Source: an uncultured Clostridia bacterium
GTDB lineage: Bacteria > Bacillota > Clostridia > Oscillospirales > Acutalibacteraceae
NCBI GenBank assembly: GCA_947305745.1
Contig: CAMZEH010000007.1
Span: 1-51,028 of the forward strand
Length of the DNA stretch: 51,028 nucleotides
Direction of reading: 5' to 3'
Below are positions 25,590 to 33,554 of the stretch, in pieces (the stretch's first letter is position 1; every line of letters begins with the position of its first letter). A program made the position numbers and the translations under genes. The notes beneath the pieces were generated by a model. It was not told the DNA's origin. It saw only the letters and a program-made list of their open reading frames with translations, and ran no database searches.

Positions 25590-26511
25590 TCTGCATTGCG
25601 ATACACTAACTAAAGCGTTCCAAGAAAATAAAGAACTCTATGAGAATGACCTGCATATATCGCTTAAAAGAGCGCGGAAATACGATAATTATATAGAGTG
25701 CTTTGCGGTATGGATACCTGACGAAATCAGGGGCGACGCTGCGATGAATCTTTTTAATCGTGCATATAAAAAATTGGTTTTAGAACAAAAAAGTAATGCG
25801 AATAATTTTTTAATATGTAAAGATGCCAACGATATCGAAAATTTTGTCAAATCAAAGAATAAATGCGGTGCAATTTTAACAGTTGAAGGCGGTGCGGTAC
25901 TCGGAGGAAAGCTTGAGAATATAAAGTGTTTGCGAGAAAAAGGTGTGAGAGTTATGACTCTTACATGGAACGGATCATGCGAAATCGGTGACGGCGTAGG
26001 CGTGACAAACCCGAATGGGCTTAGTGAATTTGGCAAAAAAGCAGTTAAAGAAATGGAAAAATGCGGCATTATAGTCGACGTTTCCCATGCAAGTGAGAGA
26101 TTATTTTATGATGTTTGTGAAATATCCGAAAAGCCGCTTATCGCAACGCATTCCAATTCTAAGCAAATATGTAATCACAGACGCAATTTAACGGATGAGC
26201 AGTTTAGGATAATCGCTGAGCGTGGAGGAATAGTCGGGATAAACTTTTGCAAAGATTTTCTTTCGGAGAAAAAGTCTCCAAATTTAGATGATATAATTAA
26301 ACACGCCGAACATTTTTTGGAGCTTGGCGGCGAAAACAGTATTGCAATCGGTAGTGATTTTGATGGTTGTGATGTTCCTGATGAAATTGCAGGTATAGAG
26401 TATATCGAAAATCTATATGAATATTTTTTGAAAAAGAATTATAATCAAAATATTATCGATAAGGTATTTTTCGGTAATGCTTATAATTTTATGATTAATA
26501 ATTTAAGATAG
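25576..26511 (+). CDS. Membrane-dipeptidase-type metallopeptidase (M19)
   Basis: This 311-aa protein is of the renal dipeptidase family, amidohydrolase fold, which cleaves dipeptides with zinc. The first zinc ligands lie in FDLHCDTLTKAF (3-14), followed by LTVEGGAVLGG (about 104), VDVSHAS (about 168), ATHSNSK and IGSDFDGCD (about 255). No signal peptide is present, so it is cytoplasmic. Three close ATGs (25567, 25573, 25576) lie after GGGG; 25576 fits the short N terminus of the family, but 25573 is equally possible. Translation is coupled to yraN. Confidence 0.9.
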   Translation: MNFFDLHCDTLTKAFQENKELYENDLHISLKRARKYDNYIECFAVWIPDEIRGDAAMNLFNRAYKKLVLEQKSNANNFLICKDANDIENFVKSKNKCGAILTVEGGAVLGGKLENIKCLREKGVRVMTLTWNGSCEIGDGVGVTNPNGLSEFGKKAVKEMEKCGIIVDVSHASERLFYDVCEISEKPLIATHSNSKQICNHRRNLTDEQFRIIAERGGIVGINFCKDFLSEKKSPNLDDIIKHAEHFLELGGENSIAIGSDFDGCDVPDEIAGIEYIENLYEYFLKKNYNQNIIDKVFFGNAYNFMINNLR

Positions 26512-26520
26512 AGGTGAGAT

Positions 26521-27210
26521 ATGTCGATATTTAGTATAGCGGATTTGCATCTTTCGCTTTCGGTTTCCAAGCCGATGGATATTTTCAAAGGTTGGGAGAA
26601 CTATGTGGAAAAGCTCGAAAAAAACTGGAAAAATACAGTTTCGGATAATGATACGGTTGTGATTGCCGGAGATATTTCTTGGGCGATAAATTTAAAAGAT
26701 GCTTACGAAGATTTTAGATTTTTGAATAATCTTCCGGGTAAAAAGATAATTCTAAGAGGCAACCACGATTACTGGTGGTCAACCGCGACGAAAGTGAGAA
26801 ATTTTTTTGCCGAAAACAATTTTGACACTCTTTCCGTACTTTTCAACTGTGCGATAGAATGCGAAGGAAAATGGCTTTGTGGTGCGCGAGGCTGGATAAA
26901 CAATTCCGAAGAAGATAAAAATATAAAAATTTTAAACCGTGAAATTCACAGATTTGAGATGTCTGTAAACGATATTCGACCCGACGGCAAGGAAATAATA
27001 GCGTTTATGCATTACCCTCCTGTTTATAAAGGCATTGAATGTGAAGAAATTATAAATATTATGATTGAAAGAAATATCAAAAAGTGTTATTATGGACATA
27101 TTCATGGTATCGATGCGGCCAAAAGAGCAGTAATCGGTGATTACAAAGGCATAGATTTTCACCTTGTTTCGTGTGATTATGCCGGATTTTGCCCTGTACT
27201 GGTTGTTTAA
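26521..27210 (+). CDS. Calcineurin-like metallophosphoesterase
   Basis: This 229-aa protein has the five metallophosphoesterase blocks in order: SIADLHLS (4-11), VVIAGDISWAI (about 44-54), ILRGNHDYWW (about 77-86), MHYPPVY (about 161-167) and YYGHIHGID (about 190-198). These bind two metal ions. The family hydrolyses phosphomono- or diesters; the substrate of this cytoplasmic subgroup is unknown. It has GAGGTGAG before the ATG and follows the dipeptidase after 9 bases. Confidence 0.9.
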   Translation: MSIFSIADLHLSLSVSKPMDIFKGWENYVEKLEKNWKNTVSDNDTVVIAGDISWAINLKDAYEDFRFLNNLPGKKIILRGNHDYWWSTATKVRNFFAENNFDTLSVLFNCAIECEGKWLCGARGWINNSEEDKNIKILNREIHRFEMSVNDIRPDGKEIIAFMHYPPVYKGIECEEIINIMIERNIKKCYYGHIHGIDAAKRAVIGDYKGIDFHLVSCDYAGFCPVLVV

Positions 27211-27257
27211 ATGCAAATGAAAAAATATTTTTAAATTTTTGAAAGGATGAAAATTCA

Positions 27258-28544
27258 ATGAAATTAAGGTCGTCAAACAAAATAGAAACCAATCGTTGGG
27301 AGCTGGAAATAGAGATAGAACCCGATGTATTTTCAAAAGAGGTAGATAAAGTCTATAATCGCCAAAAAGGTAAAATAACCGTTCCGGGCTTCAGAAAGGG
27401 TAAAGCACCGAGAGCGTTTATTGAAAAGTTTTACGGTGAGGGAGTTTTCTATGAAGATGCGATAAACGCACTTTATCCCAAAGCACTTGAAGACGCAGCG
27501 AAAGTAGCGGGAATCGAGCTTGTTGACGATAAAATTGACTTTGAAACAGTAAAAATGGGCAAAGAAGACGGATTTATCTTCAAAGTAAAAGTAACCGTTA
27601 TGCCCGAAGTCAGCGTTGAAAATTACAAAGGAATCGAAATTAAAAAAGTCGAAGCCGAGAAAGTAACGGATAAAGATGTCGAAGCGGAAATCGAAAAAGC
27701 CAGAAATAAAGCTTCGCGCCTTGTAAACTGCGAAGACGGCGAGGCCGAGATGGGTGACATTACGAATATAAATTTTGAAGGCTTTGTTGACGGAGAAAAA
27801 TTCGAAGGCGGTACGGCCGATGACGTAACTCTTGAACTCGGTAGTGGTCAGTTTATTCCCGGTTTTGAGGAGCAAATTGCAGGGCATAAGATCGGCGATG
27901 AATTCGACGTGAAAGTTACGTTCCCCGAAAGTTATCACGTTCCGACGCTCGCGGGTAAAGAGGCGGTATTTAAAACAAAACTTAATAAAATTCAGAAAAA
28001 AGAACTCCCCGAAGTAAACGATGAGTTCGTAAAGGATATAAGCGAATTTGATACCCTTGATGAGTATAAAAAAGATATAAAAGAAAAGATCGAACACAGC
28101 AAAAAGCACGTTGCCGAGGATAAAGCCGAAAACGAAATGATCGAAAAGTTCATCGAGCTTGTGAAGGCTGATATCCCCGAGGCACTCATCAGAAATAAAA
28201 CTAAAGACCTCATCAGAGATTTTGAGTATAGACTTCAGCCGCAAGGTATTGCGCTTAAAGACTACATAAAATACACCGGAATTACCGAAGAAAAATTAAA
28301 TGAGCAGTTTAAACCTCAAGCTGAAAAGCATGTTAAATTAGACCTCGGCCTCAGAAAAGTTGCTGAGCTTGAAAAGGTGGAAGTAACGGACGGAGAAATC
28401 GAAGAAGAATATAAAAAAATTGCAGAAGGATACAGACTTAAACCCGAACAGGTTAAGAATTTCGTAAGAAAAGAAGACATCACTGCAGATATCAAAAAGA
28501 GAAAAGTCTTAGAAATCATCAGAAAAGCCAGAGTTGAAAAATAA
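27258..28544 (+). CDS. tig: Trigger factor (ribosome-associated chaperone)
   Basis: This 428-aa protein binds the exit tunnel of the ribosome and helps new chains fold. The N-terminal ribosome-binding domain holds the signature VPGFRKGKAPR (about 41-51). A PPIase (FKBP-like) domain follows at about 150-235 (FVDGEKFEGGTADD, SGQFIPGFEEQI, FPESYHVPTLAGKEA). The helical substrate-binding C-terminal domain runs from 240 to the end and is rich in Lys and Glu. GAAAGG precedes the ATG. It starts the tig-clpP-clpX-lon-engB run, the usual quality-control cluster. Confidence 0.96.
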   Translation: MKLRSSNKIETNRWELEIEIEPDVFSKEVDKVYNRQKGKITVPGFRKGKAPRAFIEKFYGEGVFYEDAINALYPKALEDAAKVAGIELVDDKIDFETVKMGKEDGFIFKVKVTVMPEVSVENYKGIEIKKVEAEKVTDKDVEAEIEKARNKASRLVNCEDGEAEMGDITNINFEGFVDGEKFEGGTADDVTLELGSGQFIPGFEEQIAGHKIGDEFDVKVTFPESYHVPTLAGKEAVFKTKLNKIQKKELPEVNDEFVKDISEFDTLDEYKKDIKEKIEHSKKHVAEDKAENEMIEKFIELVKADIPEALIRNKTKDLIRDFEYRLQPQGIALKDYIKYTGITEEKLNEQFKPQAEKHVKLDLGLRKVAELEKVEVTDGEIEEEYKKIAEGYRLKPEQVKNFVRKEDITADIKKRKVLEIIRKARVEK

Positions 28545-28572
28545 CTTTTGACTACGCGTGTTATTTGAATAA

Positions 28573-28584
28573 GATTTCGAAATC
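28573..28584. promoter_or_regulatory. Perfect 12-bp palindrome upstream of clpP
   Basis: GATTTCGAAATC lies between tig and clpP, 11 bases before a TATAAT (28595-28600) and 35 bases before the clpP start. It could be an operator for a stress regulator. It does not match the CIRCE or CtsR sites I know. Confidence 0.35.
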
Positions 28585-28619
28585 TAGCTGACTATATAAT
28601 CAATAAAGGAGTTTTGTTA

Positions 28620-29201
28620 ATGAGTTTAGTACCTTATGTTGTCGAACAGACCGGAAGAGGAGAGCGTTCCTACGATATTTATTCCAGACTTTTAAACGAC
28701 AGAATTATTATGCTCCACGAAGAAGTAAATACTACCACGGCAAGTTTGATTGTTTCGCAGCTTCTCTATCTTGAGGGGCAAGATGCATCCAAGGATATAA
28801 GTCTTTATATCAATAGCCCGGGCGGTTCCGTTACGGACGGTCTTGCGATATACGACACAATGCAGTATATCAGATGCGACGTTTCAACGATATGTATGGG
28901 CCTTGCGGCGAGCATGGGCGCGTTTTTGCTTGCGGCGGGCGCAAAGGGCAAGAGATACGCACTTCCGAACAGCGATATAATGATACATCAGCCGAGCGGT
29001 GGTGCAAAAGGTCAGGCGACGGATATTAATATTCACGCCCAGCACATTTTGCAAACCAAGCAAAGACTTAATAAAATACTCGCCGAAAAGACAGGTCAGC
29101 CGATAGATAAAGTTGCGGCCGATACGGAGCGCGATAACTTTATGACAGCCCAGCAAGCGCTTGAATATGGAATTGTTGATAAGGTAATTGCAAACAGATA
29201 A
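28620..29201 (+). CDS. clpP: ATP-dependent Clp protease proteolytic subunit
   Basis: This 193-aa serine peptidase forms two heptameric rings that degrade proteins unfolded by ClpX. The triad is Ser in [11 protein letters not shown] (about 98), His in [15 protein letters not shown] (about 123) and Asp in [12 protein letters not shown] (about 172). The N terminus ([20 protein letters not shown]) is the mature form without a long propeptide. The ATG at 28620 follows AAAGGAG at 8 bases; an ATG at 28614 overlaps that site. clpX follows after 27 bases. Confidence 0.97.
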   Translation: MSLVPYVVEQTGRGERSYDIYSRLLNDRIIMLHEEVNTTTASLIVSQLLYLEGQDASKDISLYINSPGGSVTDGLAIYDTMQYIRCDVSTICMGLAASMGAFLLAAGAKGKRYALPNSDIMIHQPSGGAKGQATDINIHAQHILQTKQRLNKILAEKTGQPIDKVAADTERDNFMTAQQALEYGIVDKVIANR

Positions 29202-29228
29202 TCAAAACTATGAAATGGGGATGGAGTT

Positions 29229-30581
29229 ATGGATATGAATAACGGAAATAAGGATCACGAATTGTGCTGTTCGTTTTGCGGTAAGCCGCAGAATGAAGCG
29301 AAAAAACTTGTTGCGGGTCCGGGCGTGTGCATTTGCGACGAGTGTATAGATTTGTGCATGAATATTTTAGATGAAGATCCGCTCCGTTCTCATGCGCACG
29401 CAAAGCAGCAGAGCGAAAAAGATAAAGGTAAGGGCGGCAAAAAAGAAAAAATTCTGCCCAAACCACAAGAAATCAAAAAATACCTAGATGATTATGTAAT
29501 AGGCCAAGAAAGCGCCAAAACTGCACTTTCCGTCGCAGTTTATAATCACTACAAGAGGATATTTTTCGGCTCAAAACCGAATGACGTAGAACTCAAAAAG
29601 AGTAATGTTCTTCTCTTGGGCCCGACGGGCGTAGGTAAAACGCTTCTTGCGCAGTCTCTCGCGCAGCTTTTGGACGTTCCTTTTGCGATTGCCGACGCAA
29701 CGACTCTCACAGAGGCGGGATATGTCGGTGAGGACGTTGAAAATATTCTTTTAAGACTTATCCAAGCCGCGGATTATGATGTCGAAAAAGCTGAACGCGG
29801 AATTATATACGTTGATGAAATCGATAAAATTTCCAGAAAATCAGAAAACGCCTCAATTACGCGCGACGTAAGCGGCGAAGGCGTACAGCAGGCGCTTCTC
29901 AAAATTTTGGAAGGTACAAAATCTAACGTTCCACCAAAAGGCGGGCGTAAACACCCTCAGCAAGAGTTTATAGAAATAGATACAAGCAATATTTTGTTCA
30001 TTTGCGGCGGAGCTTTCGAGGGGATAGAGAAAATAATAGAAAAACGAGTCAGCACCTCCTCGATGGGTTTTGGTGCTAAGGTTATGACGAGGAAAGAGCT
30101 CGACGACACCGATTGGATGAGCAAGGCAGTTCCCCAAGATTTTGTTAAATTTGGATTAATCCCCGAACTCGTAGGCAGAATGCCGGTCATAGCTTCGCTC
30201 AAGGGCCTTGACGAAAACGCGCTCGTGAAAATACTTGTTGAGCCGAAAAACTCACTTATCAAACAGTATAAAAAACTTTTTTCGCTTGATAAAGTCGAGC
30301 TTGAGTTTACCGATAAAGCACTGCATGCGGTTGCTAAAAAAGCTATTGAGAGAAATATCGGCGCGAGAGGTCTCCGCTCTATAATGGAAAGCGTTTTGAC
30401 CGATGTTATGTTCAGCGTGCCTTCGGACCATACGATAGAAAAGGTCATAATAGACGAAAAAGTGGTAAATGGTGAGAAAAAGCCCGAGTATGTGCGTGAT
30501 GAAAGCCGTAAACCGGTTGTTATTTCTATTAACTCGGAAAAGGCTTTTAATAAGATGAAAAGTGGCGCAGACGCTTCATAA
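29229..30581 (+). CDS. clpX: ATP-dependent Clp protease ATP-binding subunit
   Basis: This 450-aa AAA+ unfoldase feeds substrates to ClpP. The N-terminal zinc-binding domain has four Cys (CSFCGKPQ and [10 protein letters not shown]). The AAA+ core shows Walker A ([14 protein letters not shown], about 127-140), pore loop GYVGEDVE, Walker B ([11 protein letters not shown]), the RKH loop ([10 protein letters not shown]) and sensor regions such as NIGARGLRS. It directly follows clpP, and lon starts 23 bases after it. Confidence 0.97.
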   Translation: MDMNNGNKDHELCCSFCGKPQNEAKKLVAGPGVCICDECIDLCMNILDEDPLRSHAHAKQQSEKDKGKGGKKEKILPKPQEIKKYLDDYVIGQESAKTALSVAVYNHYKRIFFGSKPNDVELKKSNVLLLGPTGVGKTLLAQSLAQLLDVPFAIADATTLTEAGYVGEDVENILLRLIQAADYDVEKAERGIIYVDEIDKISRKSENASITRDVSGEGVQQALLKILEGTKSNVPPKGGRKHPQQEFIEIDTSNILFICGGAFEGIEKIIEKRVSTSSMGFGAKVMTRKELDDTDWMSKAVPQDFVKFGLIPELVGRMPVIASLKGLDENALVKILVEPKNSLIKQYKKLFSLDKVELEFTDKALHAVAKKAIERNIGARGLRSIMESVLTDVMFSVPSDHTIEKVIIDEKVVNGEKKPEYVRDESRKPVVISINSEKAFNKMKSGADAS

Positions 30582-30604
30582 ATTAACCTCGGAGGTGGCC
30601 CAAG

Positions 30605-32956
30605 ATAGACAAGACCGTTAAAGAAGATAAATTTATTCCCGTGCTTCCTCTGCGCGGGTTTGTAATGTTTCCCAATATGATCCTTCATTTTGATATAGGC
30701 AGAAAAAAATCTGTCGCGGCCGTGGAGGAAGCTTTAAAGTCAGATCAACTGATATTTTTAACTACACAAAAGAATATAAAAGACGAAGATCCGAAAGAAG
30801 ATGGAATTTATTCTTTCGGAGTTTTGGCTGAAGTTAAGCAAATTCTAAAACAGACCGACGAAATGACACGGATACTCATTGAAGGCAAATGCCGCGCTGA
30901 GGCAGTGGAAATTTTAGACGGCGAAGATTATATACAAGCCAAAGTTTTGGAAGTAGCCGAAGATGCCGCGCCCAACGATATAAAAACAGAAGCTCTCGTT
31001 CGAAAAGCGGAAGAACTCTTTGCGGAGTACATAAGTTTGTCGCCGAGAACGTCTGGCGATTTGATTTTGAATTTCCCGTCAAGCACGAGTGCGGGCAAAG
31101 TGGCAGATTATATAGCTTCAAATATAATGCTTGATTTTGAGGACAAACAAGCGGTGCTTTGTGAGACTGATCCGGTGAGAAGAATAAGTATTCTGATAAG
31201 TTTGCTTTCACGAGAAAACACCTTACTTGCTTATGAAATTGAAATTGCTTCAAAACTGAAAAATTCAATGGATAAGAGCCAAAAAGAGTATTTTTTGCGT
31301 GAACAGATAAGACTGTTGTCAAATGAACTTGGTTCAGGTCAGGATCCCATTACCGAAGCCGACGAATACTTGCAAAAACTTGAAAAATTATCGCTTCCGA
31401 AAGAAGTTTATAAAAAATTAAAAAAAGAATGCGAGAATTTTTCGAAGATCCCCGCGGGTTCGAGCGAGGCAAATATAATAAGTACATATCTTGATACCTG
31501 TTTTGATTTGCCTTGGAATAAATCTTCAAAGGAATCTCTTGATATAAAAAAAGCCAAAAATATTTTGGAAAAAGACCATTATGGATTAAAGGACGTTAAA
31601 GAGAGGATCCTAGAGTTTTTGGCGGTTCGCAAAATTTCAAACGACATAAAAGGTCAGATAATTTGTTTGGCAGGCCCTCCGGGCGTAGGCAAGACGTCGG
31701 TTGCAAAATCACTTGCCAAGGCTATGGGAAGAAAATTTGTGCGTATATCTTTGGGCGGAGTTAGTGACGAATCAGAAATAAGAGGCCACAGGAAGACGTA
31801 TATCGGTGCCATGCCCGGTAGGATTATAACTGCGCTTAAGCAAATCGGTGTGAATAATCCTCTCATTTTGCTCGATGAAATAGATAAGCTGGCAAATGAT
31901 TACCGCGGCGACCCCGCATCAGCGCTTCTCGAGGCACTTGACCCCGAGCAAAACGTGGCTTTTTACGATAGATACTTGGAAGTTCCGTTTGACCTTAGTA
32001 AAGCATTTTTTGTAACCACCGCAAACGATAAAGATAATATCCCCGCACCGCTTTACGACCGTATGGAGATTATAGATCTTTACAGTTATTCGAACGAAGA
32101 AAAATTTCAGATTGCGAAGAAATATTTGATTCCGAAACAGATGAAACGCCATGGACTTACCGCGAGGAAATTTAAGATTGATGATGAGTCTATAAATGAG
32201 CTTATTTCAGGGTACACAAAAGAAGCAGGCGTTCGTGAATTAGAGCGCAAGCTGTCGTCACTTATGAGAAAAGTTGCGAAAAAGATCGTCGAAAAGACCG
32301 AAAGGTCTTGTAATATTACAAAAGAAAAAATCAAAGAAATGCTTGGTTCGAGAAAATACAGGAACGAAATCATAGATAAAAACGAGCATATAGGCGTTGC
32401 AAACGGCTTGGCGTGGACGTCCGTGGGAGGCGAGATGTTACCCATAGAAACAGCTTTAATGCCCGGCAAAGGAGAGATACAGCTCACGGGATCGCTTGGC
32501 GACGTAATGCGAGAATCGGCGCAGTTGGCTGTCAGTTATGCGCGCGCTCATGCGAAAGAACTTAAAATAAACGCTGATTTTTATAAAAATAAAGATATTC
32601 ATATACACGCTCCCGAGGGCGCAACGCCGAAAGACGGTCCTTCCGCAGGCGTAACGATGCTAACGTCGCTTATATCCGAGCTTACGGGCATTCCCGTTGC
32701 CGATAACATCGCTATGACGGGTGAAATAACGCTTAAAGGCAAAGTTATACCGATTGGCGGACTGAAAGAAAAATCAATGGCGGCTTACAAAGCCGGGATC
32801 AAGAAAATTTTAATACCTAAAGATAATGTTACGGATTTGGAAAAAATTGATAGCGAGGTCAAAAAATCTGTTAAATTTATACCTGTCGAAGACGTGTCAG
32901 AAGTTTTGAAATACGCCTTGGTCAAAAACTCAAAAGGAAACAAGAAATCAAAATGA
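30605..32956 (+). CDS. lon: Lon protease, apparently starting at an ATA codon
   Basis: This 783-aa AAA+ serine protease degrades damaged and short-lived regulatory proteins. It has the N-terminal substrate domain (LPLRGFVMFPNM), Walker A (GPPGVGKTSVAKSLA, about 355), Walker B (LILLDEIDKLA) and the C-terminal protease domain with Ser in KDGPSAGVTML and Lys in GGLKEKSMAAYKAG. The start is odd. No ATG, GTG or TTG lies in frame between the upstream stop (30584) and GTG at 30641, which would remove residues before LPLRG and has no proper ribosome site. GGAGGTGG (30591-30598) is ideally placed for ATA at 30605, giving a normal N terminus. Either ATA is used or it is a sequence error for ATG. Confidence 0.93.
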   Translation: MDKTVKEDKFIPVLPLRGFVMFPNMILHFDIGRKKSVAAVEEALKSDQLIFLTTQKNIKDEDPKEDGIYSFGVLAEVKQILKQTDEMTRILIEGKCRAEAVEILDGEDYIQAKVLEVAEDAAPNDIKTEALVRKAEELFAEYISLSPRTSGDLILNFPSSTSAGKVADYIASNIMLDFEDKQAVLCETDPVRRISILISLLSRENTLLAYEIEIASKLKNSMDKSQKEYFLREQIRLLSNELGSGQDPITEADEYLQKLEKLSLPKEVYKKLKKECENFSKIPAGSSEANIISTYLDTCFDLPWNKSSKESLDIKKAKNILEKDHYGLKDVKERILEFLAVRKISNDIKGQIICLAGPPGVGKTSVAKSLAKAMGRKFVRISLGGVSDESEIRGHRKTYIGAMPGRIITALKQIGVNNPLILLDEIDKLANDYRGDPASALLEALDPEQNVAFYDRYLEVPFDLSKAFFVTTANDKDNIPAPLYDRMEIIDLYSYSNEEKFQIAKKYLIPKQMKRHGLTARKFKIDDESINELISGYTKEAGVRELERKLSSLMRKVAKKIVEKTERSCNITKEKIKEMLGSRKYRNEIIDKNEHIGVANGLAWTSVGGEMLPIETALMPGKGEIQLTGSLGDVMRESAQLAVSYARAHAKELKINADFYKNKDIHIHAPEGATPKDGPSAGVTMLTSLISELTGIPVADNIAMTGEITLKGKVIPIGGLKEKSMAAYKAGIKKILIPKDNVTDLEKIDSEVKKSVKFIPVEDVSEVLKYALVKNSKGNKKSK

Positions 32957-33534
32957 TAAATTTTAATAATGCAAGTTTTGAAAAATCGGTTGGGGATATT
33001 TCACAAATGCCGAGCGACGGGTTACCCGAGATAGTGTTTTCGGGGCGTTCAAACGTCGGGAAGTCCTCGCTTATCAATAAGATTTTAAACAGAAAATCCT
33101 TGGCAAGAGTAAGCGCAAAGCCCGGAAAAACAATTAATATAAATCTTTATAATTTGAAAACCGTCAGGTTTGTGGACTTGCCCGGATATGGTTATGCGAG
33201 AGTTTCATTTGACGAGAAAAAACGTTGGTCAAGTTTGGTCGAGGGATATTTTGGTAGATCTAAAAATATTCGTTTGGTCGTTCAGATAATTGATATGCGC
33301 CATGCGCCGTCGGAGCAGGATTTTCAGATGTTAGATTTTTTGTATAGTAAAAAAATTCCTTTTATTATAGCAGCGTCTAAGTGCGATAAGCTTAACAAAA
33401 CTCAAAAAAGCGCTCGCACAAATGAACTCAGCGACGAGCTCTCCGAATACGAAAATGTAAACTGGATAGCATGTTCATCGATGACGGGCGAAGGCATGAA
33501 TACGATTAAAAATATAATATCCGAAAGCGTATAA
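32953..33534 (+). CDS. engB: Ribosome biogenesis GTP-binding protein EngB/YsxC
   Basis: This 193-aa GTPase is needed for 50S subunit maturation. The G motifs are GRSNVGKSSLINKIL (about 32-46, G1), a Thr switch after PGKTININ (G2), VDLPGYGYARV (about 75, G3), SKCDKLNK (G4) and ACSSMTGEG (G5). The gene overlaps lon by 4 bases (ATGA), and valS follows after 20 bases. The lon-engB pairing is standard in Firmicutes. Confidence 0.96.
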   Translation: MINFNNASFEKSVGDISQMPSDGLPEIVFSGRSNVGKSSLINKILNRKSLARVSAKPGKTININLYNLKTVRFVDLPGYGYARVSFDEKKRWSSLVEGYFGRSKNIRLVVQIIDMRHAPSEQDFQMLDFLYSKKIPFIIAASKCDKLNKTQKSARTNELSDELSEYENVNWIACSSMTGEGMNTIKNIISESV

Positions 33535-33554
33535 TTCACGAAAGGAGCAAGAAT

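Noticed and set aside
27333..28244. 303-aa minus-strand frame inside tig
   Set aside because: A Phe-rich shadow of the Lys/Glu-rich trigger factor gene, without a promoter or ribosome site.
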